DNA of 46,052 nt from Pseudomonadota bacterium (GTDB taxonomy: Bacteria; Pseudomonadota; Gammaproteobacteria; Burkholderiales; Ga0077523), in assembly GCA_963205165.1 (NCBI GenBank), contig CAUJJX010000037.1, forward strand, positions 1-46,052, written 5' to 3'. A program made the position numbers and the translations under genes. The notes under the pieces were generated by a model that searched no databases, was not told the DNA's origin, and was given only the letters and a program-made list of their open reading frames with translations. How positions within the stretch are numbered: the stretch's first letter is position 1; every line of letters begins with the position of its first letter. Shown piece by piece: positions 9,716 to 19,829 of this stretch.

Positions 9716-9734
9716 GAGTCTTCTCCTGGTTCCG

Positions 9735-10565
9735 TTATCGCGTGATCTGCTTGAACTTGCGGGTCTGCTCGGTCAGCGCCACCTCGGTCGGCAGGCGCTC
9801 CATGCTCGACGCGCCGTAGAACCCGTGACACCCCGGGCAGTGCTGGAGGATGTAGCGCGCGTCGTCCGGCATCGCGATGGGGCCGCCGTGGCAAAGCACG
9901 ATGACGTCCGGCTTCACCTCGGTCGCGGCAGCCGCGAGCGCGTTGATGCGCGGCACGCAGTCCGCGAGCGTCAGTGCCGTCTCGGCGCCGATCGCGCCGC
10001 CGGTCGTGAGGCCCATGTGGCACACGACGATGTCGGCGCCGGCACCGGCCATGGCGCGGGCGTCGTCCTCGCAGAAGACGTAGGGCGTCGTGAGCAGTCC
10101 GAACTCGTGGGCGCGGGCGATCATCTCGACCTCGATGCCGTAGCCCATGCCCGTCTCTTCGAGGTTCTTGCGGAACGTGCCGTCGATCAGCCCGACCGTC
10201 GGGAAGTTCTGGACGCCCGAGAACCCGAGGTCGATCAGCTGGCGCATCAGGTGGTCGGTGATCATGAACGGATCGGTGCCGTTCACGCCCGCGAGCACCG
10301 GCGTGCGCTTCACGACCGGCAGCACCTCGCGCGCCATCTCGAGCACGACCTCGTTCGCGTTGCCGTAGGCGAGCAGGCCGGCGAGCGAGCCGCGGCCGGC
10401 CATGCGATAGCGGCCGGAGTTGTAGATGACGATGAGGTCGATGCCGCCGGCCTCCTCGCACTTCGCGGAGAGACCGGTGCCGGCGCCTCCGCCGACGATG
10501 GGTTCGCCGCGGCGGATCATGTCGCGGAACTTGTCGAGGATGGCCTGACGGGCGATGCGTGGCAC
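9735..10565 (-). CDS. Phosphoenolpyruvate hydrolase family / TIM-barrel signal transduction protein
   Basis: [47 protein letters not shown]...GVNGTDPF...HMGLTTGG...VLCHGGPI. Confidence 0.88.
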   Translation of the reverse strand: MPRIARQAILDKFRDMIRRGEPIVGGGAGTGLSAKCEEAGGIDLIVIYNSGRYRMAGRGSLAGLLAYGNANEVVLEMAREVLPVVKRTPVLAGVNGTDPFMITDHLMRQLIDLGFSGVQNFPTVGLIDGTFRKNLEETGMGYGIEVEMIARAHEFGLLTTPYVFCEDDARAMAGAGADIVVCHMGLTTGGAIGAETALTLADCVPRINALAAAATEVKPDVIVLCHGGPIAMPDDARYILQHCPGCHGFYGASSMERLPTEVALTEQTRKFKQITR

Positions 10566-10583
10566 GGGGCTGCCTCCTGGCGA

Positions 10584-12863
10584 TCAGGGCCTGCCGGCCC
10601 GGGTGGGACGCGACGACGGGTGGTCGCCGCGCGGTTCGATCTCGGCGAACTGCGCGACGAGCGCATCGACGAACGCCGCGTCGTTGATGTCATACGGCAG
10701 CTTCACGAGCCGCCGCTGCGTGGTGGGACGGAAGTTCCGCTCGATGGCCGAGAACAGCGCGCGGTCGGCCTCGGGCAGCCAGAACGGCTTGCCCGGCACG
10801 TCGAGCAGCGACACGCCGCCCTCGGGAATCAGGAAGCGCACGGGGCCTTCCATCCGGTTGAGCTTCGCGGCGATCCACTCGCCGATCGCGCGGCATTCCT
10901 CGGGGGTCGTGCGCATCAGCGTGACGTTCGCGTTGTGCTTGTAGAGCGTGCGCCCGCGGAACTGCGGCGGCACGGTGTCGAGCGCGTGGAAATTCACCAT
11001 GTCGAGGGCGCCGCACGAACCGATGTAGGGCACGCGCGTGCGGATGATCGAATCGAAGCGCTCCGGCCCCGCCGAGAACACGCCGCCGACCAGTTCGTCG
11101 GCCACCTCGGTCGTCGTGATGTCGATGACCGCCGAGATCAATCCGGAGTCGACGAGCTTCTCCAGCGACTGTCCACCGGTGCCTGTCGCGTGGAAGGTCA
11201 GGCAGTCCCAGCGGTCTTCGAGGCGGTGCGTCACGGCCTGCACGCACGGGGTGGTCACGCCGAACATCGTGAGCCCGATGGCCGGCTTCGAGCGACTCGG
11301 CGCACCGTCGCGCGCGGCGTTCAGGATCATCCCGCCGAGCGCGTGCGCGGCGTTCGCGAGGACACGCTCCGAGATCCGGTTGATGCCCGAGACGTCGGTG
11401 ACCGAATACATCATGCAGATGTCCGACGGACCGACGTAGGGCTTCACGTCGCCCGACGCGACGGTCGACACCATCATCTTCGGGACGCCGATCGGCAGGC
11501 GGCGCATCGCGGGCGTCGCGAGCGCCGTCCCGCCGGAACCGCCCGCGGAGATGATCCCGCCGAGGTCGCGACGCGTCGTCACGAAGCGCTCGAACGCGAT
11601 CGACATCGCCTCGACCGAGGCGCCGCGGTCGCCGGTGAACACGGCGTGCGCGCCCTTCGGATGATGCCGCGCAACTTCGTTCGGCCCGACGTTCGCGGAC
11701 GACGGCTTGCCCGACGTCGACAGGTCGACCGTCACGGTGCGCAGCCCCATGTGTTCGAGGCAGCCGCGGATGAACAGCAGCTCGCGGCCCTTCGTGTCGA
11801 ACGTCCCTGCGACGTAGGCGACGCTGCCCGCCGACCCGGTCATCGGCATCGAGGCGGCCGGCATCGCGGACGCGGGCGCCGGGGTCGACGACCGCGCGTC
11901 GGCATCGTCGCCCGCCGCGCCGATCGCGAACTCGCCCGGATCGGCACCCGGGTCGCCGCTGTTCCAGCGATTGAACGCACGCACCGTCTGCGGCGGCGCC
12001 ACGGACGACGCCGGCGAACCCGGCATCGTGTCGTCGCCCGCGCGGCGCACGGTGAACACCCTCGGCGCATCGGCCGCGTCGGGCTTCGCGGCATCCGGCG
12101 CCTCGTCGACTTCGTCGTCGCCCGCAGACTTCACGCCGAGCAGCCGCTGCTGCAGTTCGTGGTCGGCCGCGAGTTCGTTCGCCGGCATCGTGCGGGCGAT
12201 GCGACCGTTCACCATCACGGCGATGTTGTCGGCGACGTCGAGCGCGACACCGAGGTTCTGCTCGATCAGCAGCACCGAGACCTCGCCCTCGTGCGCGAGG
12301 GCCGAGAGCATCTGCGCGACCTGATCGACGATGACCGGCGCGAGGCCCTCGGTGGGTTCGTCCATCACGAGCAGCGCCGGATTCAGCAGCAGCGCCCGCG
12401 CGATCGCGAGCATCTGCTGCTCGCCGCCGGACAGCTGCGCGCCGCCATTGCCCTTGCGCTCGGCGAGCCGCGGGAAGGTCTTGTAGACGCGATCGACGGT
12501 CCAGGCGCCACGGTTCGCGCCGCGGCTCGCGAGGCGCAGGTGCTCGTCGACCGACAGCGACGGCCACACGCGGCGACCCTGCGGAACGTAGCCGATGCCC
12601 TTCGCGGTGATGCGGTTCGGCGCGAGCCCCAGGATCTCGTCGCCGGCGAGCTTCACGCTGCCGCGCGCCGGGACGAGCCCCGTGATCGCGTTGCAGAGCG
12701 TCGTCTTGCCCATGCCGTTGCGGCCGACGACGGCGAGCACGCCGGCCGGCAGCGTCAGCGAAACCCCCTGCAGCGCATGGGCGCGTCCGTAATGCACGTC
12801 GAGATCGCGCACCTCGAGAATCGGGGTCGTGTCGCCGCTCGTGCCTATGGGTCGCCGGGCCAT
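10584..12863 (-). CDS. Fusion: LivF-type ABC ATPase and Tm-1-like ATP-binding (UPF0261) domain
   Basis: N-terminal Walker [10 protein letters not shown] and [34 protein letters not shown]-terminal [38 protein letters not shown]...[36 protein letters not shown], in a single open frame. Confidence 0.9.
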   Translation of the reverse strand: MARRPIGTSGDTTPILEVRDLDVHYGRAHALQGVSLTLPAGVLAVVGRNGMGKTTLCNAITGLVPARGSVKLAGDEILGLAPNRITAKGIGYVPQGRRVWPSLSVDEHLRLASRGANRGAWTVDRVYKTFPRLAERKGNGGAQLSGGEQQMLAIARALLLNPALLVMDEPTEGLAPVIVDQVAQMLSALAHEGEVSVLLIEQNLGVALDVADNIAVMVNGRIARTMPANELAADHELQQRLLGVKSAGDDEVDEAPDAAKPDAADAPRVFTVRRAGDDTMPGSPASSVAPPQTVRAFNRWNSGDPGADPGEFAIGAAGDDADARSSTPAPASAMPAASMPMTGSAGSVAYVAGTFDTKGRELLFIRGCLEHMGLRTVTVDLSTSGKPSSANVGPNEVARHHPKGAHAVFTGDRGASVEAMSIAFERFVTTRRDLGGIISAGGSGGTALATPAMRRLPIGVPKMMVSTVASGDVKPYVGPSDICMMYSVTDVSGINRISERVLANAAHALGGMILNAARDGAPSRSKPAIGLTMFGVTTPCVQAVTHRLEDRWDCLTFHATGTGGQSLEKLVDSGLISAVIDITTTEVADELVGGVFSAGPERFDSIIRTRVPYIGSCGALDMVNFHALDTVPPQFRGRTLYKHNANVTLMRTTPEECRAIGEWIAAKLNRMEGPVRFLIPEGGVSLLDVPGKPFWLPEADRALFSAIERNFRPTTQRRLVKLPYDINDAAFVDALVAQFAEIEPRGDHPSSRPTRAGRP

Positions 12864-12873
12864 GGAGGGTCGC

Positions 12874-13662
12874 TCAGTGCTTGCCGAGATAGATGGCCTG
12901 CACCTCGGGGTCGGCCTCGATCTCGGCCGGCGTGCCGTGCTTCAGCACGCGCCCGTTGTGCATGATGGTCACGCGCTCGGCCACGCGCAGCGCGATGTCG
13001 AGATCGTGTTCGATGATGACGAAGCCCATGTGCCGCGGCAGCCCTTCGAGCAGCGCGACGAGCTCGCGGCGCTCGGCGGGCGACAGGCCGGCGGCCGGTT
13101 CGTCGAACAGGATGAGCCGCGGCGCACCGGCCAGCGCCATCCCGATTTCGAGCTGGCGCTGCTGGCCGTGCGAGAGCGCGTTCACGAACGTGTCGCCGAC
13201 GGCTTCGAGCCGTACATGCGCGAGCAGTTGTTCGGCCGACGCGCGGGACGGATCCGCCGGGCCGCCGCGTCGCCACGAGAAGCGTCCCGGGTTCACCCCG
13301 CGGACGGCGAGAAAGAGGTTGTCGCGGACCGTGAGGTCGCGGAACAGGAGTGACGCCTGATACGTGCGCCGCATCCCGCGGCGGATGTGCTCGCTCGGCG
13401 GCAGGGAGGTGACGTCCTCGCCGAAGAACACGACGCGTCCGCTCGTCGGGGGGAAGTCACCCGTGATCGCGTTGAAGAGCGTCGTCTTACCCGCACCGTT
13501 GGCCCCGAGGATCGCGCGCCGTTCGCCGGCCGCGACCGTGAGGCTCACGTCGTCGATCGCCTTCAGCGCGCCGAAGCTGCGCGTGACGTGTTCGAGGACG
13601 AGCGCGTCGCCCGAGGTGATCGGGGACGGGGCGGTGGAACGGAGATGGGCGATGGCGGGCAT
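12874..13662 (-). CDS. LivG-type branched-chain amino acid/amide ABC transporter ATP-binding protein
   Basis: [16 protein letters not shown]...[24 protein letters not shown]...[36 protein letters not shown]. Confidence 0.92.
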   Translation of the reverse strand: MPAIAHLRSTAPSPITSGDALVLEHVTRSFGALKAIDDVSLTVAAGERRAILGANGAGKTTLFNAITGDFPPTSGRVVFFGEDVTSLPPSEHIRRGMRRTYQASLLFRDLTVRDNLFLAVRGVNPGRFSWRRGGPADPSRASAEQLLAHVRLEAVGDTFVNALSHGQQRQLEIGMALAGAPRLILFDEPAAGLSPAERRELVALLEGLPRHMGFVIIEHDLDIALRVAERVTIMHNGRVLKHGTPAEIEADPEVQAIYLGKH

Positions 13663-13670
13663 TCGAGGAT

Positions 13671-13719
13671 TCAGGCGTTGGGCTTCAGGCGTCAGGCGTC
13701 AGGCGTCAGGCGTCAGGCG
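13671..13719. repeat. Heptamer tandem array (minus-strand sense CGCCTGA), 7 units, same family as 2119-2212
   Basis: TCAGGCG TTGGGCT (TCAGGCG)x5; its reverse complement is the GCCTGAC heptamer. Confidence 0.93.
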
Positions 13720-13722
13720 GGA

Positions 13723-13820
13723 GCGTAGGTCGGATTAGCGGCGCAGCCGCGTAATCCGACGCCGGCGCTCACACAACCTTCAGCGTCGGATTACGTGCTT
13801 CGCACTAATCCGACCTACGC
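13723..13820. repeat. BIME-like pair of REP-like hairpins (GTAGGTCGGATTA...TAATCCGACCTAC)
   Basis: Outer arms GCGTAGGTCGGATTAG / CTAATCCGACCTACGC are perfect inverted repeats; two inner hairpins CGGATTAgcggcgcagccgcgTAATCCG and CGGATTAcgtgcttcgcacTAATCCG. Confidence 0.93.
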
Positions 13821-13845
13821 ACTACTCCGACCGATGCACCGATCG

Positions 13846-15096
13846 TCACGGGCAGTTCGGCACGTCCCGCGAACCCAGACCCATCTTCTGGAACTCGGCC
13901 TTCGACAGGCCCAGCGTCTGGCTCACGTTCGGGACCGACTTGATGACCTTGCTCGCGAGGCTGCCGTCGGCGTTCTTCACGACTTCCGTGATGTACGTCG
14001 TGCCGACGCCGTTGCGGTTCTCGTCGATCCGGATGTCGCCGGCGGGGCCCTTCACGACGAGCTTCTGCAGCGCCGCGCGGTACTTCTTCTGGCCGTCGGA
14101 AAGATCACCCTTCACCGCGTCCAGCCCTTCGAGCGCGGCCTTCGTGCTGATGTAGTAGAGGAACGCGAACAGCGACGGGCTCGGGAATCCGTCCTTGAAG
14201 TTCGCCTTGTAGTCGGACACGAACTTCTTCCACTCGGGCGTATCGAGCGAGTCGGCCATCGGACCCGCGGACGGCGTGCCGACGAGCGATTCGCGGCGCT
14301 TGCCCTTGTAGTTCAGCACCGTCTGGTCGACCGTGATCGTGCCGCCGACCATCGGCTTGTCGCCGCCGGCCTGCTCGTACTGCGTGAGGAAGTTCACGGC
14401 GTCCGCGCCACCCAGCACGACGAGCACGGCGTCGATGTCGCCCGGGATCTTCGAGACGACCGACGAGTAGTCCTTCGTGCCCAGCGGGACCCACGACTTG
14501 CCGACGATGTGGCCGCCCTTCGCGCAGTAGCTCGCCATGAAGCCCTGCACCTGCGAGTACGGGAAGCCGTAGTCCTCGGCGATCAGGTACATCTTCTTGT
14601 AGCCCTTCGCGAGCGCGTGCTCGCCGAGACCGACCATCCACTGCGCGCCTTCCGTGTGGAAGCGGAAGAAGTTGGCCGACGGATCGACGAGCGTCGTCGC
14701 CTGCGCGCCCGACGAGCCGTTGATGAACGTGACACCCGGCTGGCTCTTCGAGTAGTTCTTGACGGCGATGCCCTCGTCGCCCGACAGCGGTCCGATCATG
14801 ATCTGGACCTTGTCCTGCTCGACGAGCTTGCGGGTCGCGCCGACGGCCTTGTCGGGCGTGGCGTTCGACGAGCCTTTCACGAACTCGATCTTGTGCCCGC
14901 CCGCCATCCCGTTCTTCTGCTTCAGCGCCAGCTCGGCACCACGGATGCCGTCCTGGCCACCGGCCGCGAACGGGCCTTCGAGCGTGGCGAGCACGCCGAT
15001 CCTGATCACGTCGTCCGCATGCGCGGCCCCGGCGAATGCCAGGGCCACGGCCGCAGCGAGCACACCTTTTCCGATCACACGTCGCTTCAGGTCCAT
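13846..15096 (-). CDS. LivJ-type ABC transporter substrate-binding protein
   Basis: MDLKRRVIGKGVLAAAVALAFAGAAHADDVIRIGVLATLEGPFAAGGQDGIRGAELALKQ..., a signal peptide plus periplasmic-binding family 6 pattern. Confidence 0.92.
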   Translation of the reverse strand: MDLKRRVIGKGVLAAAVALAFAGAAHADDVIRIGVLATLEGPFAAGGQDGIRGAELALKQKNGMAGGHKIEFVKGSSNATPDKAVGATRKLVEQDKVQIMIGPLSGDEGIAVKNYSKSQPGVTFINGSSGAQATTLVDPSANFFRFHTEGAQWMVGLGEHALAKGYKKMYLIAEDYGFPYSQVQGFMASYCAKGGHIVGKSWVPLGTKDYSSVVSKIPGDIDAVLVVLGGADAVNFLTQYEQAGGDKPMVGGTITVDQTVLNYKGKRRESLVGTPSAGPMADSLDTPEWKKFVSDYKANFKDGFPSPSLFAFLYYISTKAALEGLDAVKGDLSDGQKKYRAALQKLVVKGPAGDIRIDENRNGVGTTYITEVVKNADGSLASKVIKSVPNVSQTLGLSKAEFQKMGLGSRDVPNCP

Positions 15097-15098
15097 GA

Positions 15099-16247
15099 CT
15101 ACCTCCCTTGTTGTTGCGGCAATCGCCGCGTTTCGGCACCGGGTCCGCGGCGGGCGGCGAAGCGGGTGCGGAGTTGCACCCACCAGCCGAGCATCCCGTC
15201 GGGGGAGAACAGCACGATCACGAGAAAGACGCCGCCGATGACCGTGTTGAAGCGTTCCCGGTAGTCGTTCCCGAGAAGGTCGATGGCGAAGTTCTGGAGC
15301 AGCACATAGATCACCGCGCCGATGAAGGCGCCGAGCGGATGCCGCATGCCGCCGAGCACGGCGATGATCAGGATCTTGATGAGGGCGCCGGTGCCGACCG
15401 TCCCGGGGGTGACGAGTCCGTCGTACCAGACGAGCAGCACGCCGCCGACGGCCGCGAGGAACCCCGCGAGCGTGTAGGCGGCGACGCGATGCGCCACGAC
15501 GTCGAAGCCGAGCGAGTTCATCCGACGGGGGTTGTCGCGCACGCCCTGCAGCGCGAGGCCGAACGGCGCGCGCAGCACGTACTGCACGAGCCAGTAGCCG
15601 CCGAGGGCACAGAAAAGCGCGAGGTAGTAGAAGGGCGTCGCGTCGTGCCAGTTCACGCCGAACGCGACGGGCGCCTCGACCTTCTGGAAGCCCTGGAATC
15701 CGTTGAACAGGCTGTAGTTCTGGACGCAGAGATACTGGAACGCGACGCCGATCGCGAGCGTGATCATGATCGTGTAGATGCCCTCGGTGCGCACCGAGAG
15801 CCAGCCGATGAAGGTCGCGGCGATCGTCGCGATCACCACCGCCATCGACGCCGCGAGCCACCACGGCCAGCCGAGGCTGATGTGATCGGCCGCGCTGAAT
15901 CCGAAGATCGCGACGACGTAGGCGGCGATGCCCGCGACGGTCATCTGGGCGAGCGACACCATGCCGCCGGAGCCCGCGAGGAAGGTCAGCGACAGCGCGA
16001 TCAACCCGAGCGCGAGCGACTGGCCGCCGATCTGGAACGTGAAGAACGGCGTCGCGATCCACGGATAGAGCAGGAGCGCTGCGAGGCCGATCAGGTGCCG
16101 CGGACGGATCGCCGCGATGCGCCGGCGGATGCCCCAGCCCCCGGACACCGGATGTCCGGCCGGCGTGGCGCCCGCAACGTGCGCCACGGGGTTCGCCACA
16201 GCCGCGGCGCCGGCGTTCATCGCACGACGCCAGTGCGCAGCGCTCAT
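15099..16247 (-). CDS. LivM-type branched-chain amino acid ABC transporter permease
   Basis: Multi-TM; SLTFLAGSGGMVSLAQMTVAGIAAYVVAIFG...GVRDNPRRMNSLGFDVVAHRVAAYTLAGFLAAVGG. Confidence 0.92.
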   Translation of the reverse strand: MSAAHWRRAMNAGAAAVANPVAHVAGATPAGHPVSGGWGIRRRIAAIRPRHLIGLAALLLYPWIATPFFTFQIGGQSLALGLIALSLTFLAGSGGMVSLAQMTVAGIAAYVVAIFGFSAADHISLGWPWWLAASMAVVIATIAATFIGWLSVRTEGIYTIMITLAIGVAFQYLCVQNYSLFNGFQGFQKVEAPVAFGVNWHDATPFYYLALFCALGGYWLVQYVLRAPFGLALQGVRDNPRRMNSLGFDVVAHRVAAYTLAGFLAAVGGVLLVWYDGLVTPGTVGTGALIKILIIAVLGGMRHPLGAFIGAVIYVLLQNFAIDLLGNDYRERFNTVIGGVFLVIVLFSPDGMLGWWVQLRTRFAARRGPGAETRRLPQQQGR

Positions 16248-16296
16248 CGGGCACCTCCCGCGCGGACGACGCGTCGCGGCGTGATGCGGTTCGCGC

Positions 16297-17244
16297 TCAT
16301 CCGCGCTTCCCCATCAACCCCTGCGGCCGGAACGCCAGCACGAGCACCATGATCACGAAGGTGAAGACGACGCCGTACGTCGGCGCGTACGCGAGGCCGA
16401 ACTGCTCGGCGAGCCCGATGAGCAGCGCGCCGAGCGCGGCACCGGGGATGGAACCCATGCCGCCGACGATCACGACCTCGAGCGACGCGAGCAGGTAGCG
16501 GGTGTCCTCGCCGGGCGCGATCGACAGCGCTGTCCCGCCGACGACACCGCCGAAGCCCGCGAGCCCGGCACCGATCGCGAACGTGATCGCGAAGACCATC
16601 TGCACGTTCGTCCCGGCGGCCGCGAGCATCGCGCGATCGTCGACGCCTGCACGGATCATCATCCCGACGCGCGTGCGGTTCAGGAACCACCAGAGCAGGA
16701 CGCCGATCACGATGGCCGTCGCGAGCATCACGAGCCGGTACGTCGGGTACGCCTTGATGAACGGCATCGGCGTGCGGCCGAAGATGATCCCGGGCGGATC
16801 GAACTGGTAGATCTCGCCGCCGAAGCCCCACAGCAGGAGGTCGGCGATCACGATGGAGAGACCGATCGTGAACATCGTCTGGCGGAGATCCTGGCCGGGC
16901 ATGTGACGGAACACCGCGACCTGCAGCAGCAGGCCCGCGAGCGCCGACACGAGGAAGCCCGCGACGACGGCCACGAGCCACGACCCGGTGACGTCGCCGA
17001 CGACCCAGCCGATGTAGGCACCGAGCAGGAACAGCGAGCCGTGCGCGAGGTTCACGTTGCGCATCAGTCCGAAGACGAGCGTGAAGCCGCTCGCGACGAC
17101 GAAGTACAGCGACGCGAGCGTCACGCCGTTCAGCAGCGTCCGGAGGAAGAGCTTCGCGTCGTCGGCGCAGGCCCAGACGACGAACACCGCCACCGGGATC
17201 GCGATCACGGCGCGCAGCAGCCAGCGGCGGAATGTCGGATTCAC
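16297..17244 (-). CDS. LivH-type branched-chain amino acid ABC transporter permease (GTG start proposed)
   Basis: FLRTLLNGVTLASLYFVVASGFTLVFGLMRNVNLAHGSLFLLGAYIG..., multi-TM. GTG at 17244 gives VNPTFRRWLLRAVIAIP; an upstream ATG at 17292 overlaps the preceding gene. Confidence 0.9.
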   Translation of the reverse strand: MNPTFRRWLLRAVIAIPVAVFVVWACADDAKLFLRTLLNGVTLASLYFVVASGFTLVFGLMRNVNLAHGSLFLLGAYIGWVVGDVTGSWLVAVVAGFLVSALAGLLLQVAVFRHMPGQDLRQTMFTIGLSIVIADLLLWGFGGEIYQFDPPGIIFGRTPMPFIKAYPTYRLVMLATAIVIGVLLWWFLNRTRVGMMIRAGVDDRAMLAAAGTNVQMVFAITFAIGAGLAGFGGVVGGTALSIAPGEDTRYLLASLEVVIVGGMGSIPGAALGALLIGLAEQFGLAYAPTYGVVFTFVIMVLVLAFRPQGLMGKRG

Positions 17245-17248
17245 GCGC

Positions 17249-18538
17249 CTAAGCCGCCGACAGCGACCAGCGCGACCGGCCGGTGCGGACATCCGGCGTC
17301 TTGTGGAACTCGCCGTCCTTCATGATCGCGAGCAGCCGGGACTTGTCGAGCAGCACGCCGAGATCGGCCACCGGATCGCCGTCGACGAGCAGCAGGTCGG
17401 CGAGCTGGCCGTCCTTCACCTGACCGAGATCGTCGGGCCGCAGCATGATCTGGCCGCCGTACTTCGTGGCCGAGACGAGGGCCTCCATCGGGGTCATCCC
17501 GATGTATTTCACGAAGTACTGGAGGTCCATCGCGTTCGTGCCGTGCGGTGCCCACGAGAATCCGTAGTCGCCGCCGGGCAGGATGCGGATGCCGCGCTTG
17601 TGCATCGCGCGGAGGCTCTTCACGGCGGCCTCCAGCTCGACCTCGTAACCCATGTCCTTCGCCTGCTGGTGCGTGATCCCGACGGCGTCGCCCTCGTAGA
17701 GCAGCTGGATCAGCACCGAGATGCCGGGCGCCACGAAGATGCGGTCGCGCTGCGCCTCGAGCATGTCGAGGGCTTCCTCGTCCGTGAAGCTCGCGTGGTA
17801 GATCACCTCGCAGCCGTGCCGCAGCGCCTGCTTCACGGACTCGCACGACCGCGCGTGCACCGAGACACGCTTGCCGCGGACCTTCGCCTCGCGGACGGCC
17901 ATCGCGACTTCCTCGTCGCTCATCCAGGTCGTCTCGGCGGGCGCGAACGGCACGAAGTTGTCGCCGGACAGGTTGAGCTTGATCGAGTCGACGCCGTACT
18001 TGAGGAACATGCGCACGCACCGGCGCATGTCCTCGGGGCCGCAGACGATCTGGCCGAAGCTGTATTCCGGATACGGGATATGCGGCAGCGTCTCGTCGCC
18101 GAGGCCGCCGGCCACCGTGATCTCCTGGCTGGCCGCGAGATAGCGCGGCCCCTTGATGAGCCCCGACTCGATCGCGTTGCGCGTGACGACGTCGAGCCGC
18201 GGCTTCGCGGTGGCGGCGCCCACGCAGGACGTCCAGCCGTGGTCGAGGTAGACCTTCGCGACGTGCGCGCACCAGAGCGTGTGTTCCTCGGTGGGCATGC
18301 GCTGGATGTCGTCGAAGCTCGACGCGTTGTTCCAGGCGAAGTGCGTGTGCGCCTCGCACATCCCGGGCATCAGCGTGGCACCCGCACCGTCGATCACGGT
18401 GACGCCGGCCTGCGACGTGTGCGACTGCGCACGCGACACCCGTGTGATGCGGTTGCCCTGCACGAGCACCTCGCCGGTGAACGGCTGCGCGCCGGACCCG
18501 TCGAGGATGCGCACGTTCGTGAACAGCACGTGGGCCAT
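17249..18538 (-). CDS. Amidohydrolase family protein (imidazolonepropionase-like)
   Basis: MAHVLFTNVRILDGSGAQPFTGEVLVQGNRI...GAGATLMPGMCEAHTHFAWN (HxH) ...GGDYGFSWAPHGTNAMDL. Confidence 0.93.
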   Translation of the reverse strand: MAHVLFTNVRILDGSGAQPFTGEVLVQGNRITRVSRAQSHTSQAGVTVIDGAGATLMPGMCEAHTHFAWNNASSFDDIQRMPTEEHTLWCAHVAKVYLDHGWTSCVGAATAKPRLDVVTRNAIESGLIKGPRYLAASQEITVAGGLGDETLPHIPYPEYSFGQIVCGPEDMRRCVRMFLKYGVDSIKLNLSGDNFVPFAPAETTWMSDEEVAMAVREAKVRGKRVSVHARSCESVKQALRHGCEVIYHASFTDEEALDMLEAQRDRIFVAPGISVLIQLLYEGDAVGITHQQAKDMGYEVELEAAVKSLRAMHKRGIRILPGGDYGFSWAPHGTNAMDLQYFVKYIGMTPMEALVSATKYGGQIMLRPDDLGQVKDGQLADLLLVDGDPVADLGVLLDKSRLLAIMKDGEFHKTPDVRTGRSRWSLSAA

Positions 18539-18548
18539 GGTGGTCTCC

Positions 18549-19829
18549 TTATGCCGCGCCGAAGCGGCTGCGGCCCGCCCGGACTTCGGGCGCCTTGTGG
18601 AACACGCCGTCCTTCATGACCGCGAGGATGCGGTCGGGGTCCTGGAGGACCGCGATGTTCGCGAGCGGGTCCCCGTCGACGAGCAGCAGGTCGGCGAGAT
18701 AGCCGTCCTTCACGAGGCCCAGTTCACCGGGCCGCATCATGATCTCGCCGCCGAGCTTCGTGGCCGACAGCAGGGCCTCCATCGGGGTGAACCCGAGGAG
18801 CTTCACGAAGTGCTCGAGGTCCTTCGCGTTGGTGCCGTGCTTGATCCAGGCGAACCCGTAGTCGCCGCCCGGCAGGATCCGGATGCCGCGCTTCTTCATC
18901 TTGCGCAGCGTCTCGCACGCGATATCGAGCTCGCGGTGATAACCCATCTTCTTCGCCAGTTCGGGCGTGATGCCGTACTCGGCCGCGTGGAACGACGTGT
19001 TGATGAGCCACGAGATGCCCGGCGCGACGAAGTGGTGGTCCTTGCGGGCCTCGAGCATGTCGAGCGCTTCCTCGTCGGCGAAGCTCGCGTGATAGATGAT
19101 CTCGATGCCGTGCCGCACGCACTGCTTCACCGACTCGCACGACCGTGCGTGGGCCGCGAGGCGCTTGCCGCGCATCCGGACTTCCTGGACGGCCGTCGCG
19201 ATCTCGGCGTCGGTCATCGGCGTGAACTCCGCGGGGATGCCCGCGATGTACTCGCCCGACAGGTTGAGCTTCACGGTGTCGACGCCGTACTTCAGGAACA
19301 TGCGCACGCACTTGCGCATCTCCTCGGCACCGCTCACGACGGCGCCGAAGTTGAGTTCCTCGAAGGGCAGGTGCGGCAGCGTCTCGTCGGCGAGACCGCC
19401 GGCCACCGTGATCTCCTGGGTGGCCGCGAGGTAGCGCGGCCCCGGGATGAGCCCGGACTCGATCGCGTTGCGGATCACGACGTCGAGCCTCGGCTTGGCC
19501 GTCGCGGCGCCGACGCACGACGTGAAACCGCGCGAGAGATAGCGCTCGGCGATGTGGCTGCACCAGAGGATGTGTTCCTCGGGTGGCATCTTCTGGATGG
19601 AACCGAGCGTCGGCTGGTCGTTCCAGGCGAAGTGCGTGTGCGCCTCGCACATGCCGGGCATCAGCGTCGCGCCCGCGCCGTCGATCACGGTGAGCCCCGC
19701 CGACGGGATCGCGCGGCTGCCGCGCGCGACGCGGCGGATGCGGTTGCCTTCCACGAGCACCTCGCCGGTGAAGGGCTGCTCGCCGGTCCCGTCGAAGATG
19801 CGCACGTTCGTGAAGACGATGTCGCTCAT
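18549..19829 (-). CDS. Amidohydrolase family protein (tandem paralogue)
   Basis: MSDIVFTNVRIFDGTGEQPFTGEVLVEGNRIRRV...GATLMPGMCEAHTHFAWN...; highly similar along its length to 17249..18538. Confidence 0.93.
   Translation of the reverse strand: MSDIVFTNVRIFDGTGEQPFTGEVLVEGNRIRRVARGSRAIPSAGLTVIDGAGATLMPGMCEAHTHFAWNDQPTLGSIQKMPPEEHILWCSHIAERYLSRGFTSCVGAATAKPRLDVVIRNAIESGLIPGPRYLAATQEITVAGGLADETLPHLPFEELNFGAVVSGAEEMRKCVRMFLKYGVDTVKLNLSGEYIAGIPAEFTPMTDAEIATAVQEVRMRGKRLAAHARSCESVKQCVRHGIEIIYHASFADEEALDMLEARKDHHFVAPGISWLINTSFHAAEYGITPELAKKMGYHRELDIACETLRKMKKRGIRILPGGDYGFAWIKHGTNAKDLEHFVKLLGFTPMEALLSATKLGGEIMMRPGELGLVKDGYLADLLLVDGDPLANIAVLQDPDRILAVMKDGVFHKAPEVRAGRSRFGAA

Noticed and set aside
9675-12965. 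1096-aa plus-strand ORF opposite the Tm-1 fusion and the PEP-hydrolase gene
   Set aside because: Antisense shadow; the minus strand encodes clear conserved proteins.
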